Assembly: GCA_943737045.1 (NCBI GenBank)
Contig: CALSFV010000041.1
Span: 372,001-436,000, forward strand
Direction of reading: 5' to 3'
Origin: Parapristionchus giblindavisi
Taxonomy: Eukaryota; Nematoda; Chromadorea; Rhabditida; Diplogasteridae
DNA: 64,000 nt
Position numbers and translations under genes: made by a program. The notes below the pieces were generated by a model. It saw nothing but the letters and a program-made list of their open reading frames with translations. It did no database searches and was not told the origin of the DNA. Shown one piece after another: positions 14,001-28,800 of this stretch (the first letter of the stretch is position 1; each line of letters opens with the position of its first letter).

Positions 14001-17000
14001 AAACTACAAGATTGTCATGTCTCTACAGAAGGCATCAAGAGGATCGGCTATGTCTGATGCACCAAGGTTATTATTATTGTATTAATGGAACCATTAATGA
14101 GGCTGTGCGCTACTCCAAAGGATAAACATCAAACTCTGAAATGATTAATTTAAATTTCGCAATTTTATATATTAAGGTTCCTTCGTGATTTTCACATGGG
14201 AGGGGTTGAACGAGGTGATTCCGTAGGAGTGATGTCACCACGTGATGAAGAAGGTGAAGAAGGATCAGAAGAAGAAGAAGAAATTATTGATCCTACTGCT
14301 ACTGTACGTGATAATATCTTATCTTATATTTATATGTCTTATTCTTTATATATCTCTTGGTTCCAATTTTTTTTGCAAACATGACATGAGCTATCATTGG
14401 TTTTGAAATCTGACTGAACAGTGTTGACCCAGTAAACCTGTATAATTAACCTATTTGTTGGTAGTTAACTGTAATAATTGTATCCATATTGAGGATGAGA
14501 CTGTAAACATGGACCATATGCCATCATCGTCAACGACTTCCACTGAAGATATGACAATGTCTGAATCAGAGAAAAAGGAAAGAGATATTGTTGAGATGAC
14601 AACGGTTGATCAATCGACTGGACAGAGAGTATTACCCCTTGGAGATTATCTCTGTATACTCACGAGAATTATTGAGGTAGGACAATTATTCATTTGTTCT
14701 TCATAATAAAATATTAATAAATGTTAAATTTTCGGATGAAATGCAGGAGTGAAAATGTAAAATATCGAGTTCGAACAATAAGATTTGTTTTGCATTTCGT
14801 CAAATAAAACTGTTATTATCGATTATTCATATTGGATAATTAATTGATTTGCAGCAAGTCCTCTTCTCTTCATCTCCTTCAAACACAGAGATGATTGATG
14901 GTCTCATTCAACGGGGTGGTATCGAGTTGATGCTGTCGTCTCTTCGACTACCTCAGTTACAGGTCGATCTTGCTGCAAGTTCGTATCCGGCTGCAGTCTC
15001 TACCATTATCAGACACGCTGTGGTTAGTTGCGTTCTTTTTTCTTATTATTTTTTTCTGCTGTTTTTATTGTATGAATTGAACCAGTTGATTTTGAGTAGC
15101 TTGATCTAGTTAATGATTATCTCCATCTTTGGTTGTTATTTCTGGCTATTATAATGCAACCATTGAATGACTTAATTGCAGCAAGGTGGATCTCGTGGTA
15201 TTGGTGGTCATGTGGCTACACAGAGTGCTCATCGTGATGAAGTTATACAAGAACTCATCAAATGGGGTATTCAATCACTCACTCCCGTTGCTCAATTATC
15301 AGTCAGAACATCTGATCAACCTGGTGTATCGCTCATCTCTCATTTAGTAAGGAGATTTATTGATTGATTATTCTATTCTTGTTATGGCAGCATTGTTATC
15401 AAACGAATCAAATAAGGAAATTGATGATGTTTTGACTTATCGAAATAACTAGAAATGAAATGAATTACAATTGAGTGCTGTTGATACTAATAAAGAATAG
15501 CTGACACATAAAATCAACAGGGTTTTTTTTCTACTTGTGAATTGTTGATTAATTGTTAACTATAGGATAAGGAGAAGGAATTGAGTCATCTCATATCGAG
15601 TGTCATGTATGTGTCCACTATGCTGAGTGGTATCACTAAGTGTGCGAGTATCGGAACCACCGGAAGAGATGGAGATTTGAGGAATAAGGTTTATTATAAT
15701 ATTATTATTATTATTATTGTTGTTGTTTGTTTGCAATAATTTATGATAATACTTCTAGGTGATCCAGATGTGGACTGACAACGGTTCCGAACTGCACTCG
15801 CTCCTTCATAAAGTATGTGATCTTTGATATTGTCGTTATCTGATCTTTGATATTTGCAGGTGTATAGTGTATTCGCGTGGGAGCACAGCATCTTCGTAGC
15901 TCTCAAACATGCCAAATCGCGCAAGGTGTGCTATTTATATTGTTGAGTTTGGATATGGATCTATCTGATTCTTGCAGCACACTGATACGAGTACATCATT
16001 GGAGTCGATGGTAGATGATGTGAACGCCATTGATACCATCACAACGACATCAGAAGATAGTACAGTAGATATTGAGATGGATTCACCCTCTGCTGGACCA
16101 TCAACCTCCTCTGATGCAGTTAAGAATATCGAGTCACACACTGAGGTATCATAATGGAACATATTGAACTAGTTTCAAATCACTTTAAACACAAGTTTTT
16201 GTAGTGTGAATTTCTGTAATGTTTCACGTCCGTATTATTGCCGTTAGTATGATGATTATTTGTGTACATGTCTGAAAACATGAATGTGACTGGTGGCTCT
16301 CAGGCACAGAAGCTGGATCGGGAGACGAAGTTGCAGGCGGCTGAGACTATGGGAATGACTAGGGAGGAGTTTGACTACTATTATGGAGCCAGAGAAACAT
16401 ACAAACACCTGGTCAGAGCGTACAAGTAAGGGTTGAATGATTATTGATTGATATTATTGATTGATTGATTGATTCAGATCAATCCAAGATCTTCTCTCAT
16501 GCTTCTCACGTGTATGTATTGGAACAACGACTAGAAGTAGAAGGGGAGGAGCCTATGATGCCTCCACTCCATATGCACTCACTAAGGTTACAATTCAATT
16601 GATATTGATTGGACTAACATGAGTTTGTCTACAGACAGCAACGAAGCTTGCCGATATCATGTTCCGTGAGTACTACTCCGACTTCAAATTTGCTCCAATC
16701 GGTCTCGAAGCGAAGTCGTGCGTACAGTAAGTTGATTGATTGATTATTGAGTGTATCAAATCTATCGATTATTATTTGAGAGCTCTCTATTTTGTCGAAC
16801 TGCTCAATAATGTCATTCCGACTATAATGGACGAGAAACGACAGCAGTACCATCATCTCATTGCGAGGTAATGAACATTATCGATTTATCGATTTTTTTA
16901 TTCCTCATATGAATTCAGATTCTACTCTTCTGGCTGCTACGCTGCACTCTTTGATATTCTGCCCAATTTCATCGTACCAGCCATGATGGAGAAGCGAATC

Positions 17001-18038
17001 TCGTGTAAGTTATCGATTGATTGATTGGTTTATTTATCTTAGACTATCGATTAGTTGATTATGATATACCTGGTTACTGTAGATACTGTTAGTATTGATA
17101 GATAATGTTTGTTTTCAGCATCATACGAACAATTGTTCACTGAATGGTGCAAGTTGGTCGCTCGTCTCTCCACTCGTTCTTCTCTAATGCAATCTCGATA
17201 CAAGATGGTTGACTCACAAGCTCGACTCTTCCCTCTCAATAAGTACTACTTGCTGCTTCAACAGGTATCCTAGTCATTGGTTACAGTAGTTTTGGATAGT
17301 AAAACTTTACCGTATCGTTGCAGGATATCTTTGACGCTCTGACCACAATGGTGCCAGCTCTTGATAACAAAACATCGAGCAAGCTACAGTGTACGGAGAT
17401 CATCTTTACGTTACTCACTGAGGTACGGTAGCCCCACTGAGATTACCTATTGATTGATCGATATGTTGTGATCTAAGATGTGTGATATTGTAGGTGACAC
17501 AGAATCTGGCTTCTCTGAAGCACGATGAAGCCGAGAATGATGCCAATGGTGGGTTTAAAAATTGAATATGAGAAAAATTGTATTTTGGTGAAATACGAGA
17601 CTGAAATGATTACCATTGTAGTTAATGTTTATCTTTTTTTATTGATCACTGTATCTTTATTAGAATATATACATTATAGGAGGTGATAATACAGCTCCTC
17701 CTCCTATTCCTACATCAATGTCAATGGCTGTTAATAGTCTTATGGATATGGGTTTTGATCGTGCTAGTGTTATGCAAGCACTCGCTGATACAACCTCGGT
17801 CACGGAGGCTATGGAGTTGCTCTTGGCCGATGTAAGTGTTGGGGTTTTTAAAAACTGTCAGCAGATTGAAGAACATTATATTTCGATATGTACTTTTCAA
17901 GAACACAGCGTGAAACATGAACGTTACTGGTGATCATTTCTAATTTTTTCTTCATTTTTAGCAACCCGTGCCTGGCGCCGGCGAAGACAACGTTCGTCGA
18001 CTGATTGATGGTGCTGAGAGTATGTATCATCATCATCA

Positions 18039-18104
<66 letters not shown>

Positions 18105-21100
18105 GAGTTTTAAGTGATATTTTTACATAGGTCTTTATCGGTGTAACTTTTAATTCCAGATGCAATCCTTGGTGGTCTCGGTGATGCGGCACACATGGAG
18201 TTGATGGAGATGTTGGGTGATGGACCGAATGTGGTCGCTCAACGACAACCAGTGGCTGAAGATACAGAGAGTACAGCAGGAACACCAACGAATACCCCTG
18301 CTGAACCATCATCATCAGGAGGAGGATATACATGTGGAATACCATCAGTTACACCACCAGTTGTTGAACCAATGGTCAAGCGAGAAGTTAAACTCGATGT
18401 ACGGTTGTTGTTGATTATTGTAATTTATTGATTACTCGACCTAGTTGTTACCGCATTTATTATGTGCTGTCTTCAATTTGTAATATTTTTTCCTTGTTAT
18501 CTTTCATCGAAATAGCATTGATCGTTTATTGATGAACTAACATTTTTTTATTTATAGTGGGAGAGTATCGTTACGAAAGTGACAACAATATGGATTCCTT
18601 TGATGATCAAGATTGCCTCAACTCCAAGAAAGAGAAAGGGAACGATGATGAATGAGAATGCTACTATGACTCACAATATTGTATTCCATCTGGCTGATCT
18701 TACTGTAGCAATCAAGAGTGGAGCCTCTGATGAATGGTTAAAGGGCAAACTCATGGCTGGGTACATGAGGAGTGAGGTGACTTGTTCTTCATTATTATTT
18801 TTTTTAAATGTTTTTCGACACTTTATTATTTTTGTAAGCGTCTGTTCCATTACTCAAAGAAGTCTTGAAACACGATTTCAGCGGGTGTTCAATAACGAAA
18901 AATTGTAGATTCTCGACCGCATCGCCTTGCTAAAGTTGAATCCAAAGGATGATAATATTGTCGATCTGGGTGTTTATCTCCACTATACTTGTCTCGTGTT
19001 TGATGCCTTCTGCAGGGATTACTATGAGGTATTTATTGATTAGTAGTTGATCGATAATAACGATGTGATATGTTAGATGATCTCTTCACCTGGAAAGAGT
19101 ATGGTGATGCCTCTTATTGATCTCATCAACTTTATCACTGAGAACATGACGAATGAACTATTGGTACAGACGGTTCTCTCACCTGCACTACTGTGGTTAG
19201 AATTGTTTGATAAGGTGAGTCATAATATGCTTTTTCTCTTGTTACCAACAGTTGTCTCGTTTCATGAGTTAATAAAATATATAATTATTTCATTGTCGTT
19301 ATATATAAATCATTTGAGTAATGTTTTTTTGGTTGGCGAGAAGTATTATATCATTGAATTGATTGATTAAATATAGAATGCCCGTTACACCCGTCGTCTC
19401 GATCTACGTGGACTACTCGAGGATGATCTACAATTCATGACTTATGGATATGAGGATCGATATTCTAATGCACGAGGAAAATGGACCAATCTGGGACCTG
19501 ACTCGAATAAGAAACTCACTGCGGTAAGAATTGCTATCACTGTAGTATACCAATCCTTACCTTGCTTACGTTATCCGTGGCTTGCAGAGATCGAATTCTG
19601 ACCATAGATTTTATTAACGAAAATAATTCAATTTTCATTAATATTTTTCGATACTGAAAATTGCTCGAAATTTTGCGATTTCTCAACTGTAATTACTGAA
19701 ATTGACTGCATTCAGTCACTATACGCTGGTGTTCGTACTGTATCCCTGAAGCAAGGACGACGTGATACTACTATCGATCTAATTGATATGATACAGAAGG
19801 TTGATGGATCATCTGAACGATCCAATCTATTTGTCACACTATCAGAGAAGGATTCAGAGAAGTTTAACTCGGAGATGGTATTTGAGATGGTAAGCAGTTA
19901 TTGTGTGGATTACTTATTATGTATATCTATTGTATTATAGGAGCAACGATCAGTCTTTAACGAGATAGAGATGGCTAAGATGGTCAATGCACTCGTTGGT
20001 CTACTCTCACACGGACGCGTTGCCGCGTATGGAGCACACTCGGCACTGCAATTGCTTGTACGACTCACGAGAGATGAACGCGTTGCCGCGCACTTTGTAC
20101 AGCAAGGAGGACTCGCTGCGATGATTAAGGTATCGTACCCGTGGATGCTGTTTTTGTGATAATTCTTATTTTATTATCATTATTGCAGGTTCGAGGATCT
20201 CCTGTTCGAAACACTGAAGCACTATTTGCTCAACTTATTCGTCATTGTGTAGAAGAAGATGCTGTACTCACTGCATTGTTTGATAAGGTACGGAAATAAC
20301 ATGTTTAAGCTATAGATTTATTTACTAAAAACTATTGATTGATTGATTGTTTTAGATGATCCGTGGTATGTGTTCGAGTGGAGTACCGTGTCTACAGTAT
20401 ACATCAAGATGGCCGGCAACTTCAACGTCGAAGGAGATTGAGCACGTACTTGCATATGTGGGACTGGTGTGTACAAGGTAATTTTTTTCACAGTAACACT
20501 ACTCATAGTATGCTCATTATGATTCATGATTACTCGGATATTTGGGATTGTAGGTTGGCAAGAGGTGCAAATATTCATTTTTTTAAATTAAAAATAGCGA
20601 GTGGATTATAGATCTCCTATCCACTACTACAATGCTCTGAAACAGTTCGTGAAGATCGACAAGAATGGTCTGGTTGTATCAACACAGAAACAGAAAGAGA
20701 TGAAGGATGGTACATCTACTGGTACTGCTACTACCTCGACTGCTACAGGTATTCGTTGACAAAGTGTTTGATATAAATTGGCGTGCTAGCTTGTGGCAAT
20801 GGAGTTACTGGTATCTAGGATAGTGATCGCGAAGGAAATGAAGAAGCATAATTAATTTGTGTTACAAATCAATGCAGATGAGACAACGGGCGTTGTCTTT
20901 GACCTTAAAGATGCTTATTCGTACTTGTTTATCAAATGCGCGAAAGACACACAGACACAAGACAAAGAAAGATGATTGATTGATTATAGTCTCTGAGAGT
21001 ACAAGAGTTCCATCAACACCCACTTCTACTTCTCAATCTTCCACTCATAATGATGGACCATCTGTTACTACTCATTCAGAAGAGAAGAAGGAACGACCAT

Positions 21101-24100
21101 CGAGCAAACATGCACCTCAGGTACGGTAGTTGAAGTCTTTGTGTCTTACTGTACTACAATTCTTGGAATACTGTAACTAATATTTGCTCTTGTAGATCAT
21201 CGATTTGCTTCTATCGGAAGTACTAAGTGGTGATTGGGCAACAGAACCATTAGAGGAAGGTAAAAGTGCTCCACTCTTCCGTCTATTCTCACGATCAACT
21301 ATCATGTACACTATCGCTGAACTCGTCAGATCATACTCGGTACGTTTTATCCATTTCTTAAGATCTTAGAGATTTGATTCACTGAACCTGTTGTTTTCCT
21401 GTTTCGTTTATTAGTTATAATGCTGTCGTCTCTATTTCTTCCATTGTATTTCTGGCAATTATATGATACCAATATTTATAAATAAATTTAGTCGATCGCG
21501 TCTCTCGTGACCGATATGAAGACAGATTCGAACGGACAGACAGTCATGGCGAGATTACTCGATAAATATGCTGATCCGACGATTGAGAAGGTAGGTGGAG
21601 CTTAATTAATCAATAATCATTAAACTGAGTCTATTGATTGTAGGACACGACGACAGCTCTTCACTGTCTCCTTGCTACTATCGCTAGTTGTCAACATTCA
21701 CAAAAGGCACAAGATTCAATCATGAATGATATCAAACAATGTCTCATCGGATTCTCATCTAATCCAGAGGCACACACCAATATTCATCTCAAGGTAACTA
21801 TCTATTAATGGTCTGAAACATTGATTCACGTGGTGGTGCGATGTAATATGTCTTTGTATTCATTGTACTATTATAGATCAATGAATTGGCTCTAGTTATA
21901 TCATCCATGATGTCATCATGTCCATCATCAATTACTCGTGAACAATCAGCACCAGGAGCTGCACGACCTCCTGCTCCCACTCCCGCACAGTACAATAATA
22001 TCGTCAAATTGACGGTCAAGAAGCGAATTCTCAATGAGCTCATCAGGTACGCTAAATTTAAATATTTAAAAAATAATAATATAAATAACAAATAGCGTTA
22101 ATACTGGGAAAAGCCATGTTATGGGGGCTGTTGATTTTTTGTATATCATAACTCAGGCAAATCGTTTTGAATCTAATTAGAGCAATTTTAGAAGAAACTA
22201 GGGCTAAATTAGATTCAAAAATCTCTCTGATTAGATTCAAAAAACGTTCTGATTAGATTCAAAAAGACAAATGTTCTGATTAGATTCAAAAAATTCTCTG
22301 ATTAGATTTAAAAATTTTCTAATTAGATTCAAAAAGTGTTATGATTAGATGCAAAAACGGACGCTCTGATCAGATTCAAAAATTTTCTAATTAGATTCAA
22401 AAAATGTTCTGATTAGATTCAAAAAGGCGCATGTTCCGATTAGATTCAAAAAATGCCCCGATTAGATTCAAAGCGATTTACCTGAGTAATGGAAAGGCAA
22501 ACGTGCACCACTGTGAGAATATCTTTTTGAATGCATGTTAATATTTATTATTAATATCGTGATTTAATAATTATAATAAATTTAATAATGGGCCATATGG
22601 TGTTTCGTCTGCTACTTCAATGTTGTATATGGATAATAAAACTTGATAATACTAGGTGTATTACTCGTCTCGTTCTCTCGAAACGTGAATCAGTTGAGAC
22701 ATGTAATGCAGTCATTCGAACGATCGATGATCTCGCTCGAGCTTGTTATGCTACGGTATGTCTGATCTTTGATCTTTCTGTTCTTATCGTTCTGTTATCT
22801 TACAGCCAACCAATGGTGCACCCAGTACCATAACAACATCAACGGGAGGAGGTGCAACGGCTACATTCGTTCGAGGTGGACGTACAGGAGGAAATGATAT
22901 GATGAATATGTCTGATCTATTTGCGATTCAACAATTGGCTAATATTGGAGATGGTGCAAGAACAGCCACATTGAGAGCTGTTGATGTAGGAAGAAATGGA
23001 GTAGGAATGGAAGTTCATATTGATGTATGTTTCATATATCATATTTATAATCTTTATCCTTTTATTGTTCTTCTCATATGCATGATGTGAATGTTCTAGA
23101 AGTGAAGATAATGAATATTGATTGATTAAGATGAACGGTCTGGATGGTGTTCCAATGAGAGATGTGATGAATCATGTTCATGCAGTCATTGATGCATCTC
23201 ACAATGAGGATATGGAAGGAGTACTACGATTGAATCGAGTAGGAAGACCAGAAGCTGAAGAAGAAGAGGAAGAAGAAGAAGATAGAGAACCGGCAAATGA
23301 TCTTGATCGTCTCATTGGTGGTGCTATAGAGGCTGAAGTAAGAATAATGATATTAATAATGCTATATTTATTCCACATTTTTCTCTGAGGCGTCATCATC
23401 GTCTTGCTTGCTTTTTGAAACTTCGAACGACGGGGTTTTTGAATAGGATGGCTGGAAGTTGTAGTAGGATATTGATCAAATTGTTGTATGAAACGATCCA
23501 ACCATTTGTGTCGGAATTGTTTTATTCGACTATCTTATGTTTGTTGAGATGATAAAATATTAATAATTTGAGGAAGCGGGAGAGCTTCGATCTCGTTCTT
23601 CTTCTGAAGGAGGTGAAGAAGGAATGGAAGAAGGAATTCATTATGATGATATAATTGATAGAGATGAAGAAATGAATGATATTGAAGGTCATCCTCATAT
23701 GGATGATGGAGGTATACTACTTGATCTTTGATCTCTTGTTCATTGTACTTTGATCTCTTGTTAATTTATTCAAATTAAGATCATGATGAAGATGGTGATG
23801 ATGTTGATGATGATGAAGATGATGATGGAGAGGATGAGGAGGTGAGACGACGATTTGAGGCTGCTACACAGCGTATTGCTGATGCATTGGTGAGGGTTAC
23901 TGCAATGGAGTGGGTTACTGTACTCACAAAGTACCGTACGAGAGGGATATGGTACTTGTGATGTACTGTCATGAAATAGCGAACGTAGTCAATTCAGCGT
24001 TCGCTAGATCTGTCATAGTGTAGCTGTAGTGATATGGGCAATAGTTTGTAATATAGGAAGATATAGTAAATAATGATAGTATATTGTACATGTGCAGGAC

Positions 24101-25836
24101 GAAGATGTGGAGATGCACTCAGGAGAAGATGATGAAGATGAAGAAGGTGAAGAAGATGATGATGGAGAAGATGAAGAAGAAGAAGAGGATGATGATGATG
24201 AAGAGGCTATCAGAGGTTATTTATATTAATACATTATATTATTTCGAATACTGAGCATAGTTAACTTAAATGCTTTCAGTATTTACGCCTTCAGAAGAGA
24301 ATTTAAAAAAAATGTATTCTCGTGATTAGCTTCTATTTGACCCTTGATATTGTTGTTGCCTTAAATTACGCATATCATCTTCTGTATGAGTATTGTAAAA
24401 TGTGTTACAGTGGAAGAGGAACGTGAACGTGCAGAGAATGCCCTTGCATCAGCTTCAGCTGGAGGAGAAGAAGGTGAAAGAAATGGTGATGATGAAGAAA
24501 ATGAAAGTATGGAAGAAGATGATGATGATCATGCTTTTGATGACTTCAACTTTGTTGATAGAGATGTTGTTGGAGTAAGTTTCATTTACTCTTCTTATTC
24601 ATTCTATTTTGTACAAAAAGATACTATTGTATACACGAAATGGTGCAATTGTTGAGCCGGTAATTGTTTGGTTGTTGCAGTTACAGCGTATATTCATGGA
24701 TATGGATCATGGTCTAAGGGATATGGAGACTCGTTGGATGGAACAAAGGAATATATTCTCAGAGATTCTCGGATCAAATGTCAATATGGATCATTTCCCA
24801 CGAGGAACACATGCTTCGGTTAGACTATTCTTTATTGATTACTTCTGGTTAATAAATAATAATAATGCAGAATGACGAGGTTACATAATAAATCAATATA
24901 TTGATATTATTTATAGATTTACGACTCGATGAATATGCCTAATGAGTCTGTATCATTACGTACTTCTACAATTCATCCTCTAATGCAACGACCATCTACT
25001 ACATTCACTTATTCATCTGGAGATGTATCACCTTCCTTTTTGCCGGTTTGTTTTTTTGATTTTTGGTCTTTGAACTTTTCTAATCTTGATCATCTCAACT
25101 TTCTGTACCATCTCATAGCCTCTATCGATTGATTGACACGCGTTTGCTTTATCAGTTCATCTCACATCCCCCATTGTCACTGACTGTTGTACCATTCCAA
25201 CCTTGCTTGATAGTAGTATCAGATTGATTAATTAGTTGTTTGATTGATTGATCATGGAATGGAGTGAATAATAATGATGGAGGATAAATCAATCGATAAT
25301 ACAAGTAGATCATTGATATCTCTTCATATCATCTCTTCTTCATCTCTCATTACAGCCTTCGATTCTTCGTCCTCGTGGAGCAATTACTTATCGTGGAGCC
25401 ACTGGTACGGCTATCGGAGGTGACCCTCGACAACGTATCCATCTTGTACGTCAGAATGCTGTACGACGTCAACGAGAAGTACGGTAACTTCCCCCGTGCA
25501 CTGTTACACCACGAGGGCCTATCGAGAACTGATTTTAGTTTGCGCTCGCTATCACTTTAAGGATTTTTGGATATATTTGGAATTTTGCATGTATTTTGAT
25601 CACCCATATTTGGGGAAACGGGCTAAAAAATATGCTTTCTTGAAGGGTTCGCAGATGGGAACATTATATATTCTAAAGGTTACTGGCATGTAGTAAAACA
25701 ATTATGTTAGTCATGCACAGTCGTTGTCTCTATCTTTCCTTTCTAACAAAACGGACTTGGCATTTTGTGTTTCACTTAATTTTCTGCTAATTCGTTCTCC
25801 GCTCTGCCATATTGTCTAATAACAGATGCACTTCCT

Positions 25837-25872
<36 letters not shown>

Positions 25873-28800
25873 GTTATACTCACGTAAGATAAATAGTCAA
25901 AATTGTACTGATTGGTTACCGGTGTGGCCATCTTCATTAATGCAATGTTCGTGGGTTTAGATCGGTCAACGAGCGGATACTATAGAACTACATCGTTTAA
26001 TGGAGAGAATGACTAGAGGAATTGGAGGTAAGGATGATTGAGACTAATCAGGAGATGTAGTTTATGTATATAACATGGTCTATTATTAGGTGGAGGCGGC
26101 TTCGGTGGTACTCCCACTATTACGGATATGATGATTGATGAGTTTGGAGCTACATTGGGAGATGGTGGAGCAGGTGTTGGAGGAGTTGGAGCTAATGAGA
26201 GAAACTACAGGATGAATAGTCAAATGATTGTGAGAGATATTCATTGATTTATTAATTGTTGATCTACAATAGAGTTACTACATTAGTACATTAATTAGTG
26301 TATTTAGTGCAAGAGGTGTTAGATTACTGAATCTGCCGTGGCAATCAAATTTTACAATTTTGGGCAGATTTTATACTATAACTCTTATATCTGGTCTGTC
26401 CATCCACTTCTGGGTAGTCTACACCTAGACTCAATGTTTAATTTGTCTATTTTTTTCTTCGTGTGTCTAATTTTGCTATTCGCAGCGGTGGGTGGTGGAC
26501 TTTTCATGACTTTACATATAGTAGATGAGAATTAATCTAAATTTGATCTTTGATCTTTTCATTCTTAGGCTGAATCTTGTCCATCTACACTAGAACGTCT
26601 ACGTGAATCTGGTAGAATATTGGATGATGTACATACATGGATGCTCGCTGTTCTACTCAATTCATTTGTCTACTATGCAGCGAAGAAGCAAGAGCAAGAG
26701 GTATACGGTAGTATTGATTGATTGGATCAATATTGATTATTCATTCATTGATTTACAGGAGGAAGCAGCTCGCAAGGCGGCCAGTCAGGCAAAGATGGAT
26801 AAGGCAGCTGCAGAGGCTACACCAGTATCAGGCACTCCGTTGACTGATGAACAAAGAGGTTAGTGTTTAATTTCTGTCTCTCTCTCTCGAATATAATGAT
26901 CGTTTATTACAGAGCGAGCAACAACTCAATTCTGGGAAAGTCTTGGTCCAGATGCTCGTCCACAAGGACTCGATGAACCCCTTGGTCAAGCTCCCAATGT
27001 GACTCCTGCTGATACAACTCCACAGCCTACTGCTGAATCGGTTGAAGCTCCAGCTGAAAGTACTAGCCAAGCTCCAGATCCATCTGGGGCTTCAGTGGAA
27101 TCGCCTGTGCAGATGGACACGAATGAAGGAGATACTGTGACTGCTAGAGAGACCGAAGAGACTGCACCCGAGCTTGTACCTGAAGGAGTTGTTAGTATTA
27201 GGTAATGTAATATCATTCATTGAACAGATAACGATGACTTATTGATGAATGTTAATTGTTAGTGTATTGGAATATTAGTTGAAACATGGAAGTAACGGGT
27301 GAAATTGCAGTAGCACCGACGCAGCCGTGTCTCCCGCTGAACCTTCATCTGGTAGTAGTACAGCTGCAACAATAGGAGATGAGAATAGTACAGAGACACC
27401 TATGGATCAACAACCATTAGAGAATAGTAATAGAGTTGATGAAGGAACTGGTGGAGATACCAATGATGGAGTTACACCTGGAATGCAACGTGTTCCTCAA
27501 GAATATCGAGATCTACTTGGAGTTGATGAAATTCCTGATGGAGTCGATGCTGCCTTCCTCGCAGCTCTACCTGATGATATGAGAGCGGATGTATTGAGGG
27601 ATCATGAACGACAACAGAGACTGAATAGACCAGCTCCTGCTGCAGCATCGACTGATGGCAGTGGTGTGCGACCTACGGTGGCTGAAGCATCTGCCCCCGG
27701 TATCGAACCACTCGATCAGGAGTTCCTCAATGCACTACCACCAGAGTTACAGGAGGTTTGATCTTATCCACCATTCAATTTGTTCCAATTGATGTGTTAT
27801 TATGGCATATTTCTTCAGGAGATACTCCAGCAGCATGAGCGTGCCATACGCGCGGCTACAGCAGCTGCAGCTCCTCCTGCCGCTGCTCCTGCTGCAGTTG
27901 TTGAGGATAATCCAGCTGAAGTAATACGATCTCTTCCTCCATCACTACGTGCTCAAGTGTTGGCTGATGCCGATGATAGTGTACTGCAGGTGAGGATTAT
28001 GATCGTTCGTTATTGATTGATTAATGATTATTGATTGATTGTAGGTACTTCCTCAAGAATTGGCAGATGAAGCTCGTCGTCTTCGTAATGAGAGAACCAA
28101 TGCCATGTCGAGAGTAAGGAGATTGTTTTCTATTATTTTCGGGAATATTGATTTGTGGTTATTAGTTTTATTTGGTATTGATTGACAGTGATAACAATTT
28201 GATGTGTAGATGTTTGCTGAGCGTGAGTATCGTCATCCACGTATGCTCGTGCGTGCTTCCTCACGTACTCTACGTGCCACAATCGCTGGACAGCAGGCAC
28301 CATTGGGAGTTGGCCATCTAGCTGGTACGACAGCCACCGCGTCTGCTAAGGGTGTACAGGTACTCTTGTTTTATTATTATTATTATTTTTATTATTATTA
28401 TTATTATCGTAGATGCTGGATCGTGATTCGTTCTCGGCTCTCATCATGATGTTCTTTGTCGATTCTCGTCTTAGCCAGAACAGGCTCCAGAAGGTACGGT
28501 AGTTTGGTGTAGTGCGGTACTGCGTGGTGTAGATGATAATAAAATTATATTAATTGTAGACACTGCGTGATCTGTGCCAACACAAGGGAACGTGTGACTA
28601 TCTTATCTATGCATTGCTTGCTATCCTCAAACAAGTCTCATCTGGAAAGAATGAAGAGGTAATGTAGAACAATTTGATTAATGACTAAATATATGGTCTT
28701 TAACTATGGATTTTATGATTAGCATTCGAAATTTATTGAGGGATGTGTTATAGATCGAAGATGCAGAGCATTCATGGACGGATACTATCACAGTCGGTGG

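Larger units (their letters stand above)
8086..17270 (+). other. eel-1: eel-1 N-terminal DUF908/DUF913 armadillo-like region
   Basis: Part of the eel-1 coding region, interrupted by about 35 introns. Recognisable HUWE1-like stretches are [15 protein letters not shown] near 10017, [18 protein letters not shown] at 10327 and [20 protein letters not shown] near 11130, where the last two match the 'WGGkenGFGLaeCC' region. Also seen are [19 protein letters not shown] at 12899 and a long helical solenoid up to the UBA. In HUWE1 this region forms the ring-shaped substrate-binding scaffold. Acidic, serine-rich linkers ([18 protein letters not shown] near 14252) interrupt the helices. Confidence 0.85.

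Noticed and set aside
17848..18345. 165-codon frame on the minus strand
   Set aside because: It runs through an (ATT)n microsatellite and is opposite eel-1 exons; composition is an isoleucine/methionine run, not a protein.
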